The notes under the pieces were generated by a model. It worked only from the letters and a program-made list of their open reading frames with translations. It was not told where the DNA came from and did no database searches. Made by a program: the position numbers and the translations under genes. Shown one piece after another: positions 11,336-23,683 of a stretch of DNA of 64,000 bases. This stretch comes from Blastococcus colisei (GTDB taxonomy: Bacteria > Actinomycetota > Actinomycetes > Mycobacteriales > Geodermatophilaceae), in NCBI RefSeq assembly GCF_006717095.1, contig NZ_VFQE01000001.1, forward strand, positions 1,922,001-1,986,000. The letters are read 5' to 3'. The stretch's first letter is position 1; every line of letters begins with the position of its first letter.

Positions 11336-12651
11336 TGTCGACCGATCACACCAGCACGACCGACCTCACCACCCAGCCGAGCACCCTCGCCTCGGAGCTC
11401 TTCGCTCCGGGCGTGGGTGCCCAGGCCGGGCCGCCGACCAGCCCCGCCGCCGACACCGGCAGCGCCGGGGAGGCGACCCCGGGTGCGCACTCGCACGGCG
11501 GTCCCACCCCGACCGGCTCGCCGGCCGAGCGGTTCACGTCCACCGACCCGGACGCCTTCGGCGTGCCCACGGGCCGTGAGGAGACGTGGCGCTTCACGCC
11601 GATGAAGCGGGTCCGTCCACTTCTGGACGGGGCTCCCTCCGACGCGCATCTGGTGTGGGAGACCGACCTGCCCGAGGGCGTGGAGCTGACCAGCGTCGAG
11701 GCCGACGACCCGCTGCTGAAGGGCCTGCCCGAGCCGGCCGACCGGCTGGCCGCGCTGACCCGCCAGCGCAGCGGCGGCGCCGCCGTCGTGCGCGTGCCGA
11801 AGGAGGCCCAGCTCGACCGCCCGGTCGTGCTCGGGCTGGCCGGCACCGGCGGCGACGACGTGGTGTGGGGCCAACTGGTCGTCGAGGTCGGCGCCTTCGC
11901 CAAGGCCACGATCGTCCTGGACCACAGCGGCCTGGCCCGGTACTCCGGCGGTGTCGCGGTGCTCGTCGGCGACAGCGCCCAGGTCACGCTCGTCTCCGTG
12001 CAGGACTGGGCACCCGGTTCGGTCCACGGCGGCCAGTACGACGCCGTCGTCGGCCGCGACGCTACGTTCAAGCAGGTCGTGGTCACCCTCGGCGGTGACC
12101 TGGTCCGGCTGGTCAGCAACGTGCAGTACGCCGGCCCCGGCGGCAGCGCCGAGCTGTTCGGCGTCTACTTCGCCGACGAGACCCAGCACCAGGAGCACCG
12201 CCTCTGGGTGGACCACGCCGTCCCGAACTGCCGCAGCAACGTCCTCTACAAGGGCGCGCTGCAGGGCGAGGAGGCGCGCACGGTCTGGATCGGCGACGTC
12301 CGCATCCGGCCCGCCGCGACCGGCACCGAGACCTACGAGCTCAACCGCAACCTGGTGCTCACCGACGGCGCCCGCGCCGACTCGGTGCCCAACCTGGAGA
12401 TCGAGACCGGCGAGATCGTCGGCGCCGGCCACGCCAGTGCCACCGGCCGGTTCGACGACGAGCAGCTGTTCTACCTCTGCTCCCGGGGCATCGACGCCGA
12501 GACCGCCCGACGGCTCGTGGTCCGCGGCTTCTTCGCCGACGTCGTCCAGCACATCGGCATCGACACCCTGCAGGACCGGCTGATGGGCACCATCGAGGCT
12601 CGCCTCGGTGCCCTCCCCGGCCTGGACGACCAGGAGGTCGTGCCGGCATGA
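11335..12651 (+). CDS. sufD: Fe-S cluster assembly protein SufD
   Basis: Partner of SufB in SufBC2D. The 438-residue product has a long disordered Thr/Gly/Pro lead (about residues 1-65), then the SufD core starting GREETWRFTPMKRVRPLL, and ends with the SufBD signature DDEQLFYLCSRGIDAETARRLVVRGFF. The ATG shares its A with the sufB stop (TGATG). The plus-strand frame is open further upstream inside sufB, but the start at 11335 gives the expected length. It overlaps the Rieske gene by 4 bases. Confidence 0.96.
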   Translation: MSTDHTSTTDLTTQPSTLASELFAPGVGAQAGPPTSPAADTGSAGEATPGAHSHGGPTPTGSPAERFTSTDPDAFGVPTGREETWRFTPMKRVRPLLDGAPSDAHLVWETDLPEGVELTSVEADDPLLKGLPEPADRLAALTRQRSGGAAVVRVPKEAQLDRPVVLGLAGTGGDDVVWGQLVVEVGAFAKATIVLDHSGLARYSGGVAVLVGDSAQVTLVSVQDWAPGSVHGGQYDAVVGRDATFKQVVVTLGGDLVRLVSNVQYAGPGGSAELFGVYFADETQHQEHRLWVDHAVPNCRSNVLYKGALQGEEARTVWIGDVRIRPAATGTETYELNRNLVLTDGARADSVPNLEIETGEIVGAGHASATGRFDDEQLFYLCSRGIDAETARRLVVRGFFADVVQHIGIDTLQDRLMGTIEARLGALPGLDDQEVVPA

Positions 12652-13001
12652 GCTTCGAGCGGGTCTGCGCGCTCTCCGACATCAAGGAGCCCGGCTCCCT
12701 GAGGGTCGAACTGGACGACGTCGACATCGCCGTCGTCCGCTTCGAGGGCGACGTCTACGCGATCGAGGACCTCTGCTCGCACGCCGAGGTGCCGCTGAGC
12801 GAGGGCGACGTCGAGGAGTTCAAGGGCGCGCCCACCATCGAGTGCTGGCTGCACGGGTCGTGCTTCGACCTGCGCACCGGCGAACCCACCAACCTGCCGG
12901 CCACCGAGCCGGCTGCCGTCTACCCGGTCCGCGTGGAGGGGGAGGACGTGTACGTCGATGTCGAGATCGACGACAGCCTCCCCGCCGCGGCCAGCAACTG
13001 A
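12648..13001 (+). CDS. Rieske [2Fe-2S] ferredoxin-like protein of the suf operon
   Basis: A 117-residue Rieske-fold protein of the non-heme-oxygenase ferredoxin type. Both ligand pairs are present: C-S-H (CSHAEVPLSEG) and C-W-L-H (CWLHGSCFDLRTG). It has no TM anchor, so it is a soluble electron carrier or cluster acceptor. It starts as ATGA over the sufD stop and lies 9 bases before sufC. Insertion of such a gene between sufD and sufC is a known actinobacterial arrangement, but its role there is unclear; an accessory redox role in cluster assembly is inference. Confidence 0.92.
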   Translation: MSFERVCALSDIKEPGSLRVELDDVDIAVVRFEGDVYAIEDLCSHAEVPLSEGDVEEFKGAPTIECWLHGSCFDLRTGEPTNLPATEPAAVYPVRVEGEDVYVDVEIDDSLPAAASN

Positions 13002-13010
13002 GGAGCACGA

Positions 13011-15124
<2,114 letters not shown>

Positions 15125-15137
15125 GGTCGAGCCGCTG

Positions 15138-15617
15138 ATGCAGCTGGAGAACATGTACCAGGAGATCATCCTGGACCACTACCGGAACCCCCACGGCCGC
15201 GGTCTGCGCGAGCCGTTCGAGGCCGAGGTGCACCACGTCAACCCGACCTGCGGGGACGAGGTGACCCTGCGGGTGCACCTGGACGGCGACACGATCGCCG
15301 ACGTCTCCTACGAGGGCATGGGCTGCTCGATCAGCCAGGCCTCGGTGTCGGCGATGTACGACCTGGTCATCGGGAAGACCGTGCCGCAGGCGCTGGAGAC
15401 CGGCGAGCACTTCATGACGCTGATGCAGGCCAAGGGCGACCCCACGGTCGCCGAGAAGCTCGAGGACGAACTGGAGGACGCCGTGGCGTTCGCCGGTGTG
15501 TCGAAGTACCCGGCGCGCATCAAGTGCGCGCTGATGAGCTGGATGGCGTTGAAGGACGCGTCCGCCCGAGCTCTGTCGGCCGCCCACCCCACCGCTCCAG
15601 CTGGAGGCCCCGCATGA
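15138..15617 (+). CDS. sufU: SufU-type zinc-dependent sulfurtransferase / scaffold
   Basis: Accepts sulfur from SufS; IscU-like fold. The 159-residue product carries Cys38 with Asp40 (PTCGDE), Cys63 (GMGCSIS) and Cys130 (RIKCALMSW), the three Cys plus Asp zinc/sulfur site of SufU. The insertion relative to IscU around residues 85-110 is present. It has a short Ala/Pro tail and overlaps sufT as ATGA. Confidence 0.94.
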   Translation: MQLENMYQEIILDHYRNPHGRGLREPFEAEVHHVNPTCGDEVTLRVHLDGDTIADVSYEGMGCSISQASVSAMYDLVIGKTVPQALETGEHFMTLMQAKGDPTVAEKLEDELEDAVAFAGVSKYPARIKCALMSWMALKDASARALSAAHPTAPAGGPA

Positions 15618-16000
15618 CCGAGAACCCGACTGCCACCACCGACGAGACCGCCGCCGAGCTGCCGGCCTACAAGTCGGCGCTGCTGGAGGACCTCGAGGAG
15701 GCCATGCGCGACGTCGTCGACCCGGAACTGGGCGTCAACGTCGTCGACCTGGGCCTCGTCTACGGCATCGACGTCGACGACGAGTCGAACGTGGCGATCC
15801 TCGACATGACGCTGACCTCGGCGGCCTGTCCGCTGACCGACGTCATCGAGGACCAGGCCCGCCAGGCGCTCACCGGCGGCCCCGGCCCCGGGCTGGTCGA
15901 CGACATCCGGATCAACTGGGTCTGGATGCCGCCGTGGGGCCCCGACAAGATCACCGACGACGGCCGCGAGCAGCTCCGCGCCCTCGGCTTCCGCGTGTAA
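15614..16000 (+). CDS. sufT: SufT/MIP18-family Fe-S assembly protein (DUF59)
   Basis: A 128-residue protein of the DUF59/MIP18 family, linked to maturation of Fe-S proteins. The family core is visible: MRDVVDPELGVNVVDLGLVYGI, MTLTSAACPLTDVIEDQ with the conserved Cys, and a C-terminal WMPPWGPDKITDDGREQLRALGF. The upstream frame is open within sufU, but the ATGA-coupled ATG gives the usual size. It is the last gene of the suf operon and is followed by a long hairpin. Confidence 0.93.
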   Translation: MTENPTATTDETAAELPAYKSALLEDLEEAMRDVVDPELGVNVVDLGLVYGIDVDDESNVAILDMTLTSAACPLTDVIEDQARQALTGGPGPGLVDDIRINWVWMPPWGPDKITDDGREQLRALGFRV

Positions 16001-16020
16001 CTGTCGCCCCCGTGCACCCT

Positions 16021-16092
16021 CGCTTCTGGGGTGTTCTTCCTGCCTCCCGGGTCCTGCAGGACTCCAGGAGCAGGAGGAACACCCCAGAAGCG
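16021..16092. terminator. 72-base near-perfect hairpin after the suf operon
   Basis: Arms 16021-16043 and 16070-16092 are 23 bases each and pair with a single mismatch (a possible G-U pair in RNA). The loop region holds a further perfect 12-base dyad, GTCCTGCAGGAC. It lies between the converging suf operon and the membrane-protein gene, so a bidirectional terminator is likely. It is longer and more perfect than other terminators in the window and has no T tract, so a palindromic repeat element is an alternative. Confidence 0.6.
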
Positions 16093-16107
16093 CGTTCGGG
16101 ACCGGGC

Positions 16108-17907
16108 TCAGCGGAGGTCGGCCAGGCGGGCGCCGAAGCCGTCGACGGGGAACCGTTCCCGCCGCATCCCGAGCGCCAGGAGGGCGGCACCCACGAGGAG
16201 CGCCGTCGCCAGGGGCCAGGGCAGCGCGCGCACGGTGAAGCCGAGCGCGAGGGCGAGCGCGGTGCCCGCCCCGACCAGCAGGGGCGCGCGCACCCCGGTC
16301 CGCGCCCCGGCCACGAGCACGACCGCGGCGACGATCAGGACCGTCACCGCACGATCGCCGTCGGACGTCGTCACCGCCAGGACGGCCGACGGCAGCGCCG
16401 CCACCAGGAGGCCGGGCCCCCAAGCCGGCCAGGACGGGCCGTCGGTCAGCCGCGGGCCCGCCGCGATCAGCAGCCCGGCCGCCGCGGGCAGCGAGTACCA
16501 CTCGACCGCCGCGAGGTCGGCGGCGGCCGCGAAGAACCAGGCGGCGGCCACCAACTGCAGCGCCCCGCCCCGCCAGGCCGTCGCGGAGGTGGTGTCGAGC
16601 GGCTGCCCCGGGACGTGCGTGCGCCAGGCCCACGTGAGGGTGAAGGCTCCCTGGACGGCCAGCAGGACCGCGAGCGTCGTCCGTTCGTCCTCGATCCGGA
16701 GCAAGGCCGCGGTGGCCAGCGAGCAGAATGCCGCCGCCCGCACCGTCGCGCGCCGGGAGGACGCGTCCAGCGCCGCGCCGACGGTCATGGCGACGGCGTA
16801 GAGGATCGTCAGGAGCACCGCTGCGCCGACCGGACCGACCAGGCCGTCGGGCAGCGCGAGCAGGGTCGCCCCGGCGAGGCAGCCGACGGTCACGGGCAGG
16901 GCGACGGGGCGGTCGTCGGGACGGCGGACGGCGACGACCACCGTCGGTAGCGCGGTGAGGAGCAGCAGGAGGCTGAGCTCGGACCACCGTTCCCGGACGA
17001 GCAACTGGACGATGCACAGCAGGGCCATGACGATCCCCGCGGCGAGCGCGACGGGGAGGAACAGCCCCCGCCGCCAGCCGGTCAGCGTGGCCGCCGCCGT
17101 GTTCGCCGTCAGCACCCCGGCATAGCCGGTCAGGGTCATCGCGAGGGTGCCCAGGGACGAGAACGCGCCGGTGACGGCCGCGCCGGCGACGATCCCGGCC
17201 AGGACCGGCACGGCCACCGGCGGACCCATCAGCGGCTCGAGCTCCGCGCGCAGCCGCGCCAGCAGCAGACCTGCGGCGGCGGCGATCATCATCGCGGCCG
17301 ACAGCCACCGCTCGGCGCCGGCGTCGCCCCACGCGCTCGACGAGCCGCCCACAGCGCCGACCAGCCACCAGGGCGCCGCGGTGACCAGTGCGGCCCGCGC
17401 GACGATCCGCCGTCCGAACAGGGCGATGCCCAAGCCCACGAGGGCGACGGAGAGGAAGACCCCGGTGTGCAGGGCCGGAGGGATGTCGTCGAGGGTGCGC
17501 AGGACAGCCAGCTGCCCGCCGCCCCAGGCCGCGAGCGGCCAGGTGATCGTGGTCGGCGCGGCACGGTGCAGCACCAGGAAGCCGGCGGCGAGCACCGCGG
17601 CCGACCCCGGGTTCCCGCCGAACAGCGGACCGCCCAGGTCGGCGCCGGACAGCGCCAGCCCGGCTGCCGAGGCGGCCAGCGTCTCCTCGGAGCTGCGCAG
17701 CCCGGTCCGCGCGGCCCGCAGCGAGTACCAGGTGGCCGTGCCGGCGAGGGCGAGCAGCAGGATCCGCGCCGGGCTGCCGCCGTACGCGGAGGCGACCGAC
17801 GCGCCGGCGCTGACCAGCAGCACCGCACCCACCCCGAGCAGCACCTGCGGCGGCCGGGCGCGGTAGGGCAGGGGAGGAAGCGGTGCGGTGCTGACCGGCC
17901 GGCCCAT
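16108..17907 (-). CDS. Large multi-TM protein, SCO7613 C-terminal-domain type
   Basis: A 599-residue, extremely Ala/Leu/Val-rich protein with about 16-18 predicted TM helices and almost no long soluble loops. The layout resembles actinobacterial membrane proteins annotated with the SCO7613 C-terminal domain, including the ending APLLVGAG...ALPWPLATALLVGAALLALG. The zinc-ribbon N-terminus seen in some relatives is absent. The start MGRPVSTAPL at 17907 is chosen because GGGGGCG precedes it and the upstream open frame is Arg-rich non-membrane sequence. Function is unknown. Confidence 0.7.
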   Translation of the reverse strand: MGRPVSTAPLPPLPYRARPPQVLLGVGAVLLVSAGASVASAYGGSPARILLLALAGTATWYSLRAARTGLRSSEETLAASAAGLALSGADLGGPLFGGNPGSAAVLAAGFLVLHRAAPTTITWPLAAWGGGQLAVLRTLDDIPPALHTGVFLSVALVGLGIALFGRRIVARAALVTAAPWWLVGAVGGSSSAWGDAGAERWLSAAMMIAAAAGLLLARLRAELEPLMGPPVAVPVLAGIVAGAAVTGAFSSLGTLAMTLTGYAGVLTANTAAATLTGWRRGLFLPVALAAGIVMALLCIVQLLVRERWSELSLLLLLTALPTVVVAVRRPDDRPVALPVTVGCLAGATLLALPDGLVGPVGAAVLLTILYAVAMTVGAALDASSRRATVRAAAFCSLATAALLRIEDERTTLAVLLAVQGAFTLTWAWRTHVPGQPLDTTSATAWRGGALQLVAAAWFFAAAADLAAVEWYSLPAAAGLLIAAGPRLTDGPSWPAWGPGLLVAALPSAVLAVTTSDGDRAVTVLIVAAVVLVAGARTGVRAPLLVGAGTALALALGFTVRALPWPLATALLVGAALLALGMRRERFPVDGFGARLADLR

Positions 17908-18104
17908 CGACGCCCCCTTTCCGGTTCCCCCGAGGCGCTCCCACCGTAGGGCGGCGCACCCCGAGGGGCACCCGGTCAGTGCCTCCCCGCCCCTCGGCAG
18001 CAGCCCGTGCGGCGCGGGCTCGCGGTCCCTCGGGCGACACGCCCGGGCGGGTGATGCCGCCGATGTCACCCTGAGCGCGGTCGTGGTGTCGGGCCGAGAG
18101 CGCC

Positions 18105-18117
18105 TACCCTGGTATCA
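18105..18117 (+). promoter_or_regulatory. -10 box giving a leaderless ABC-F transcript
   Basis: TACCCT at 18105-18110 fits the actinobacterial -10 (TANNNT). Seven bases separate it from the GTG at 18118, so transcription should begin at or next to the start codon. There is no Shine-Dalgarno sequence, which supports this. Confidence 0.5.
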
Positions 18118-19719
<1,602 letters not shown>

Positions 19720-20030
19720 CGAGCCGCTCGGCGGTGTCGCGCCGGGTGGGGCCCGAAGGGTTCCGCGCAGGCGCGACGTAACGGCTCAGCATCCCCGGGG
19801 CACGGCACGTGGCCGCGGTGTCGGCCGGAGGCCGACAGATCAGATGGCGCCTCGTCGGACGACCTCCTCTCTCGCGTCGCGGGTGGCCGGATTGTGCGTG
19901 ATCATGGGTCCAGGGACGTCGTGGTCAGCGGGACGGCGGCGCTCAAGGGGACGGACTGCCATCACCGGGCCGGGACCGACCGGCCGCATGCGGTGCTGAC
20001 GTGGGCCGGCGGCTGACACGGAGGGGAGTC
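19720..20030. other. Intergenic region before the Gbn-like gene
   Basis: These 311 bases carry no convincing gene. GTGTCGGCCGGAGGCCGACA forms a small dyad near 19818-19837, which could terminate the ABC-F transcript. The last bases (GGAGGGGAG, 20020-20028) are a strong ribosome-binding site for the ATG at 20031. Confidence 0.4.
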
Positions 20031-20258
20031 ATGGCCGACTCGAACACTGCCGAACTCGGCAAGGGCAAGCGCATCACCGGAGGTGACCGGTCGTCGCTGG
20101 CCGACGAGCTCCGCAAGCGCTACGACGGCGGCGAGAGCATCCGTTCCCTGGCCACGTCGACGAACCGGTCCTACGGGTTCATCCACCGCCTCCTGTCGGA
20201 GTCCGGGGCCACACTGCGCAGCCGCGGTGGGGCCAACCGGAATAGTAAGAAGGCGTGA
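20031..20258 (+). CDS. Small HTH DNA-binding protein, Gbn (SCO1839)-like
   Basis: A 75-residue basic protein: MADSNTAELGKGKRITG, then a helix-turn-helix (SSLADELRKRYDGGESIRSLATSTNRSYGFIHRLLSESG), then a Gly/Arg/Lys tail. It matches a small family conserved across actinobacteria whose Streptomyces member (SCO1839, Gbn) was described as a nucleoid-associated, GATC-binding protein. The assignment rests on size, HTH pattern and the recalled neighbourhood (ABC-F ATPase before, crotonase gene after). The ATG has a strong RBS; an upstream GTG in frame is less likely. The stop overlaps the next start as GTGA. Confidence 0.8.
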   Translation: MADSNTAELGKGKRITGGDRSSLADELRKRYDGGESIRSLATSTNRSYGFIHRLLSESGATLRSRGGANRNSKKA

Positions 20259-21037
20259 CCCCTCCAGAACTCGAGAACAACGGCTGGGTCCGGACGAGCC
20301 GGGACGGCGCCGTCCTCACCGTCACCCTCGATCGCGCGGATCAGCTGAACGCCCAGACGCCCGCGACCTGGACGGCGCTGGCCGCCGTGGGCGCCTCGCT
20401 GGACGACGACGTCCGTGTCGTCGTGCTGCGCGGCGAGGGACGCTCCTTCTCCGCGGGCCTGGACCGCAGCCTCTTCAGCGCCGATCCGTCGACGAACGGC
20501 GGCCTCGGCGAGCTCGGCCACATGCCGGCGGAGGAGGCGCAGGACCGGATCCGCGCGTACCAGGCCGGCTTCCGGTGGCTCCGGTCACCGGGGATCGTCT
20601 CGGTGGCCGCCGTGCAGGGGCACGCGATCGGAGCCGGTGCTCAGCTCGCGCTCGCCTGCGACCTGCGGGTGCTCACCGACGACGCGCAGCTGCGGCTGCC
20701 GGAGGCCACGCTCGGCCTGGTGCCGGACCTGACCGGCACCAGCACCCTCATGGAGCTGGTCGGCTACTCGCGGGCGATGGAGATCTGCCTGACCGGCCGC
20801 GCGGTGAAGGCCGCCGAGGCGCAGTCGATCGGGCTGGCGAACCTCGTCGTCCCCACGGCGGACCTCGACGCCACCGTCGCCGACCTCGTCGCGGCGCTGA
20901 CCGCCGCGCCGGTCGCCGCGAGCCGGGCGACGGCCGCCCTCGTGCGCTCGGCCGTCCGCAACGACCCCGCGGTGCAGGACGCCGCCGAGCGCGCCGCCCA
21001 GGTCGAGCGGCTGCACGAGCTGGCCGGACGACGCTGA
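20255..21037 (+). CDS. Enoyl-CoA hydratase/isomerase family protein
   Basis: A 260-residue crotonase-fold protein, probably acting on acyl-CoA. The oxyanion-hole segments are visible: GRSFSAGLD and VQGHAIGAGAQLALACD. Of the two catalytic glutamates of classical hydratases, the second is kept (RLPEATLGLVPD) but the first, normally in GGGxELA, is Gln here (GAGAQLA). Hydratase activity is therefore uncertain and an isomerase or hydrolase role is possible. It is translationally coupled to the small HTH gene by a GTGA overlap, which is unusual for a metabolic enzyme. Confidence 0.88.
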   Translation: MTPPELENNGWVRTSRDGAVLTVTLDRADQLNAQTPATWTALAAVGASLDDDVRVVVLRGEGRSFSAGLDRSLFSADPSTNGGLGELGHMPAEEAQDRIRAYQAGFRWLRSPGIVSVAAVQGHAIGAGAQLALACDLRVLTDDAQLRLPEATLGLVPDLTGTSTLMELVGYSRAMEICLTGRAVKAAEAQSIGLANLVVPTADLDATVADLVAALTAAPVAASRATAALVRSAVRNDPAVQDAAERAAQVERLHELAGRR

Positions 21038-21116
21038 ACCTGTCGTAACCCACTGGAAGACTCCTCGGAACAGCCCGGCCGGGCGCGGTGTTGGCCGGTC
21101 GACGAGAGGAGGCGGT

Positions 21117-23015
21117 GTGGACGTGAGCGGTCCGATGACCTCCATGGCCGCCATGCGGTCGTTCCGGCGCGACCCGTCGGTGACGGCACGCGAGCTGCCG
21201 AAGGGCACGGTGCGCCGGATCCTCGGCATCGCCGGGCCGTACCGCCGGGAACTGGCGTTCTTCCTGGCGCTGGTCGTCGGCTCCTCGCTGATCGGAGTGA
21301 TCACCCCGCTGCTCGCCGGTGAGATCGTCAACCGGATCGCGAGTCTCGAGGGAACGGCCGGCGACATCGTCCGGATCGCGCTGTTCATCGCCGGCCTGGC
21401 CGTGGTGGACGCCGCCATCTCCCTGGCCACCCGCTGGTACTCCGCCCGCATCGGCGAGGGGGTCATCTACGACCTCCGCAGCCGGGTGTTCGAGCACGTG
21501 CAGCGGATGCCGGTCGCCTTCTTCACCCGCACGCAGACCGGTGCGCTGGTCAGCCGGCTGAACAACGACGTCATCGGGGCGCAGCAGGCGTTCACCTCGA
21601 CGTTGTCCGGCGTGGTGTCCAACGTGATCGGCCTGGCGCTGACGGCGGGCGTGATGCTGACGCTCTCGTGGCAGATCACGCTGCTGTCGCTGGTGCTCGT
21701 GCCGCTGTTCGTCCTCCCCGCGCGCCGGATCGGCAAGCGGCTGCAGGAGATCACCCGCGAGTCCTACGGGCTCAACGCCTCGATGAACGCGTCCATGACC
21801 GAGCGCTTCAACGTCGCCGGCGCGCTGCTGGTCAAGCTGTTCGGCCGGCCGTCGGCCGAGGCGGCGTCCTTCAGCGACCGTGCCGCCCGGGTCCGCGACA
21901 TCGGCGTCCTGTCGGCCATGTACGGCCGGTTCTTCTTCACCGCACTGACCCTGGTCGCGGCGCTGGCCACCGCGCTGGTCTACGGACTCGGCGGCTGGCT
22001 GGCGTTCACCGGGTCGCTGAGCCCGGGGGACGTCGTCGCGCTCGCGCTGCTCCTGTCGCGCCTCTACGGCCCGCTCACCGCGCTGGCCAACGTCCGGGTC
22101 GACGTCATGAGCGCGATGGTGAGCTTCGACCGGGTCTTCGAGGTGCTCGACCTTGCACCGATGATCGCCGAGGCGCCCGACGCGGTGCCGGTACCGGCCG
22201 ACGACCGGTCGATCGAGTTCCACGCGGTGTCGTTCAGCTACCCGTCGGCCTCGGACGTCTCGCTGCCGTCACTGGAAGAGGTCTCGCTGCCCGAGCACGG
22301 CGGGCCGGTCGACGTCCTCCACGACATCTCCTTCCGGGTCGAGCCGGGCCACCTGGTCGCCCTGGTCGGGCACTCCGGGGCCGGGAAGTCGACGATCGCC
22401 AACCTGGTCCCTCGGCTCTACGACGTGACGGGCGGGTCGGTCCGCGTCGGTGGGATCGACGTGCGGACGGCGACGCTGGACTCGCTGCGGAGCGCGATCG
22501 GCGTGGTCAGCCAGGACGCGCACCTCTTCCACGACTCCATCCGGGCGAACCTGCTCTACGCCCGTCCCGACGCGAGCGAGGAGGAGTTGTGGTCGGCTCT
22601 CGAGGGGGCGCGGATCGCAGCCCTGGTGCGCTCGCTCCCGGAGGGGATGGGCACCGTCGTCGGCGACCGTGGCTACCGCATGTCGGGCGGGGAGAAGCAG
22701 CGGCTGGCGATCGCCCGGGTGCTGCTCAAGGCGCCGGGCATCGTGATCCTCGACGAGGCGACAGCTCACCTGGACAGCGAGTCCGAGGTCGCCGTCCAGC
22801 ACGCGCTCGACGCCGCGCTCAGCGGCCGGACGTCGCTGGTGATCGCCCACCGGCTGTCCACGATCCGCAGCGCCGACCAGATCCTCGTCATCGACAACGG
22901 TCGCGTAGCGGAGTCGGGCACGCACGAGGCGTTGTTGGCACTCGGGGGGCGGTACGCCGACCTCTACCGGACCCAGTTCGCCGACGGCGAGCGTCGAACG
23001 GTCGAGGTCGCCTGA
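21117..23015 (+). CDS. ABC transporter, fused permease and ATPase (exporter type)
   Basis: A 632-residue half-transporter that should form homodimers in the membrane. Residues ~30-330 hold six TM helices of the type I exporter fold; residues ~360-620 are the nucleotide-binding domain with Walker A GHSGAGKST, Q-loop SQDAHLFHDSI, signature MSGGEKQRLAIARVL, Walker B IVILDEATAHLD and switch His IAHRLSTI. There is a ~20-residue insertion (SYPSASDVSLPSLEEVSLPEH) just before the NBD core. Substrate is unknown; lipid or drug export is typical of the family. GTG start follows GAGGAGGCG. Confidence 0.93.
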   Translation: MDVSGPMTSMAAMRSFRRDPSVTARELPKGTVRRILGIAGPYRRELAFFLALVVGSSLIGVITPLLAGEIVNRIASLEGTAGDIVRIALFIAGLAVVDAAISLATRWYSARIGEGVIYDLRSRVFEHVQRMPVAFFTRTQTGALVSRLNNDVIGAQQAFTSTLSGVVSNVIGLALTAGVMLTLSWQITLLSLVLVPLFVLPARRIGKRLQEITRESYGLNASMNASMTERFNVAGALLVKLFGRPSAEAASFSDRAARVRDIGVLSAMYGRFFFTALTLVAALATALVYGLGGWLAFTGSLSPGDVVALALLLSRLYGPLTALANVRVDVMSAMVSFDRVFEVLDLAPMIAEAPDAVPVPADDRSIEFHAVSFSYPSASDVSLPSLEEVSLPEHGGPVDVLHDISFRVEPGHLVALVGHSGAGKSTIANLVPRLYDVTGGSVRVGGIDVRTATLDSLRSAIGVVSQDAHLFHDSIRANLLYARPDASEEELWSALEGARIAALVRSLPEGMGTVVGDRGYRMSGGEKQRLAIARVLLKAPGIVILDEATAHLDSESEVAVQHALDAALSGRTSLVIAHRLSTIRSADQILVIDNGRVAESGTHEALLALGGRYADLYRTQFADGERRTVEVA

Positions 23016-23064
23016 GCACTACCGTCACTCCTGTCCCAGTACGTGAAGAGAAGTCTGAGGCGGC

Positions 23065-23145
23065 GTGACCGAGCTTGCGAGGTCACGCCGGAGGATGCAG
23101 CACCGTTGGCACGTGCCGACGAGCGCCAGCGAGGAGAGCACGTGA
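23065..23145 (+). CDS. 26-codon upstream ORF (copy A) coupled to the SgcJ-like gene
   Basis: GTG-initiated ORF of 26 codons that begins VTELARS and ends TSASEEST, with a GAGG motif about five bases before its start. Its TGA overlaps the next gene's GTG as GTGA (23142-23145). It has the same length, end sequences and overlap as the ORF at 37357 before the MoxR gene. The first part contains a perfect 9-bp hairpin, GGCGTGACC/GGTCACGCC (23062-23070 and 23081-23089). Whether the peptide matters or the DNA is a mobile repeat is unresolved. Confidence 0.5.
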   Translation: MTELARSRRRMQHRWHVPTSASEEST

Positions 23146-23606
23146 CCGCAGCCCATCCGCACGACGCCCAGATCCGTGCGCTGTACCACCAGTTCCTCGA
23201 CGGGTGGAACCGGCGCAGCGGTGCGTCCGTCGCGGCCGGGTTCGCCGATGACGGGGACATCATCGGTTTCGACGGCAGCCACCACCGTGGCCGGCTGTCC
23301 ATCGCCGCCGACCTCCGGGCGATCTTCGGCAGCCACCAGACGCCCGCGTACGTCGGCATCGTCCGGTCCGTCCGCCCGATCGCGGCCGGCGTGGCCGTCC
23401 TGCTGGCACACGCCGGGATGATCCCGCCGGGCGCCAACGACCTCGACCCGGACCTGCACACGGTGCACACCCTGGTCGCGGTGGACGAGGGCGGCGGCCG
23501 CTGGCGGATCTCGCTGTTCCAGTCGACCCCGGCGGCCTTCCACGCCTTCCCCGAGGAGCGCGAGGCGCTGACCGAGGAGCTGCGCGGCCTGCTCACCGCG
23601 CAGTGA
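23142..23606 (+). CDS. SgcJ/EcaC family SnoaL-like protein
   Basis: A 154-residue NTF2/SnoaL-fold protein of the SgcJ/EcaC family (DUF4440-like). It has the typical opening helix QIRALYHQFLDGWNRRSGASVAAGFADDGDIIGFDG and a cone of beta strands ending WRISLFQSTPAAFH. GTG at 23142 is chosen over a longer frame because it follows GAGGAG and overlaps the preceding short ORF as GTGA. Function in this family is poorly defined; small-molecule binding in the cone pocket is inference. Confidence 0.8.
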   Translation: MTAAHPHDAQIRALYHQFLDGWNRRSGASVAAGFADDGDIIGFDGSHHRGRLSIAADLRAIFGSHQTPAYVGIVRSVRPIAAGVAVLLAHAGMIPPGANDLDPDLHTVHTLVAVDEGGGRWRISLFQSTPAAFHAFPEEREALTEELRGLLTAQ

Positions 23607-23683
23607 CCACCGGGATGGGCGCCAAGCCGAAATCGGAAGGCTCGGAAGCCGGTCTGCCGCGTAGCTCGGCGGTGGGCTGACCC

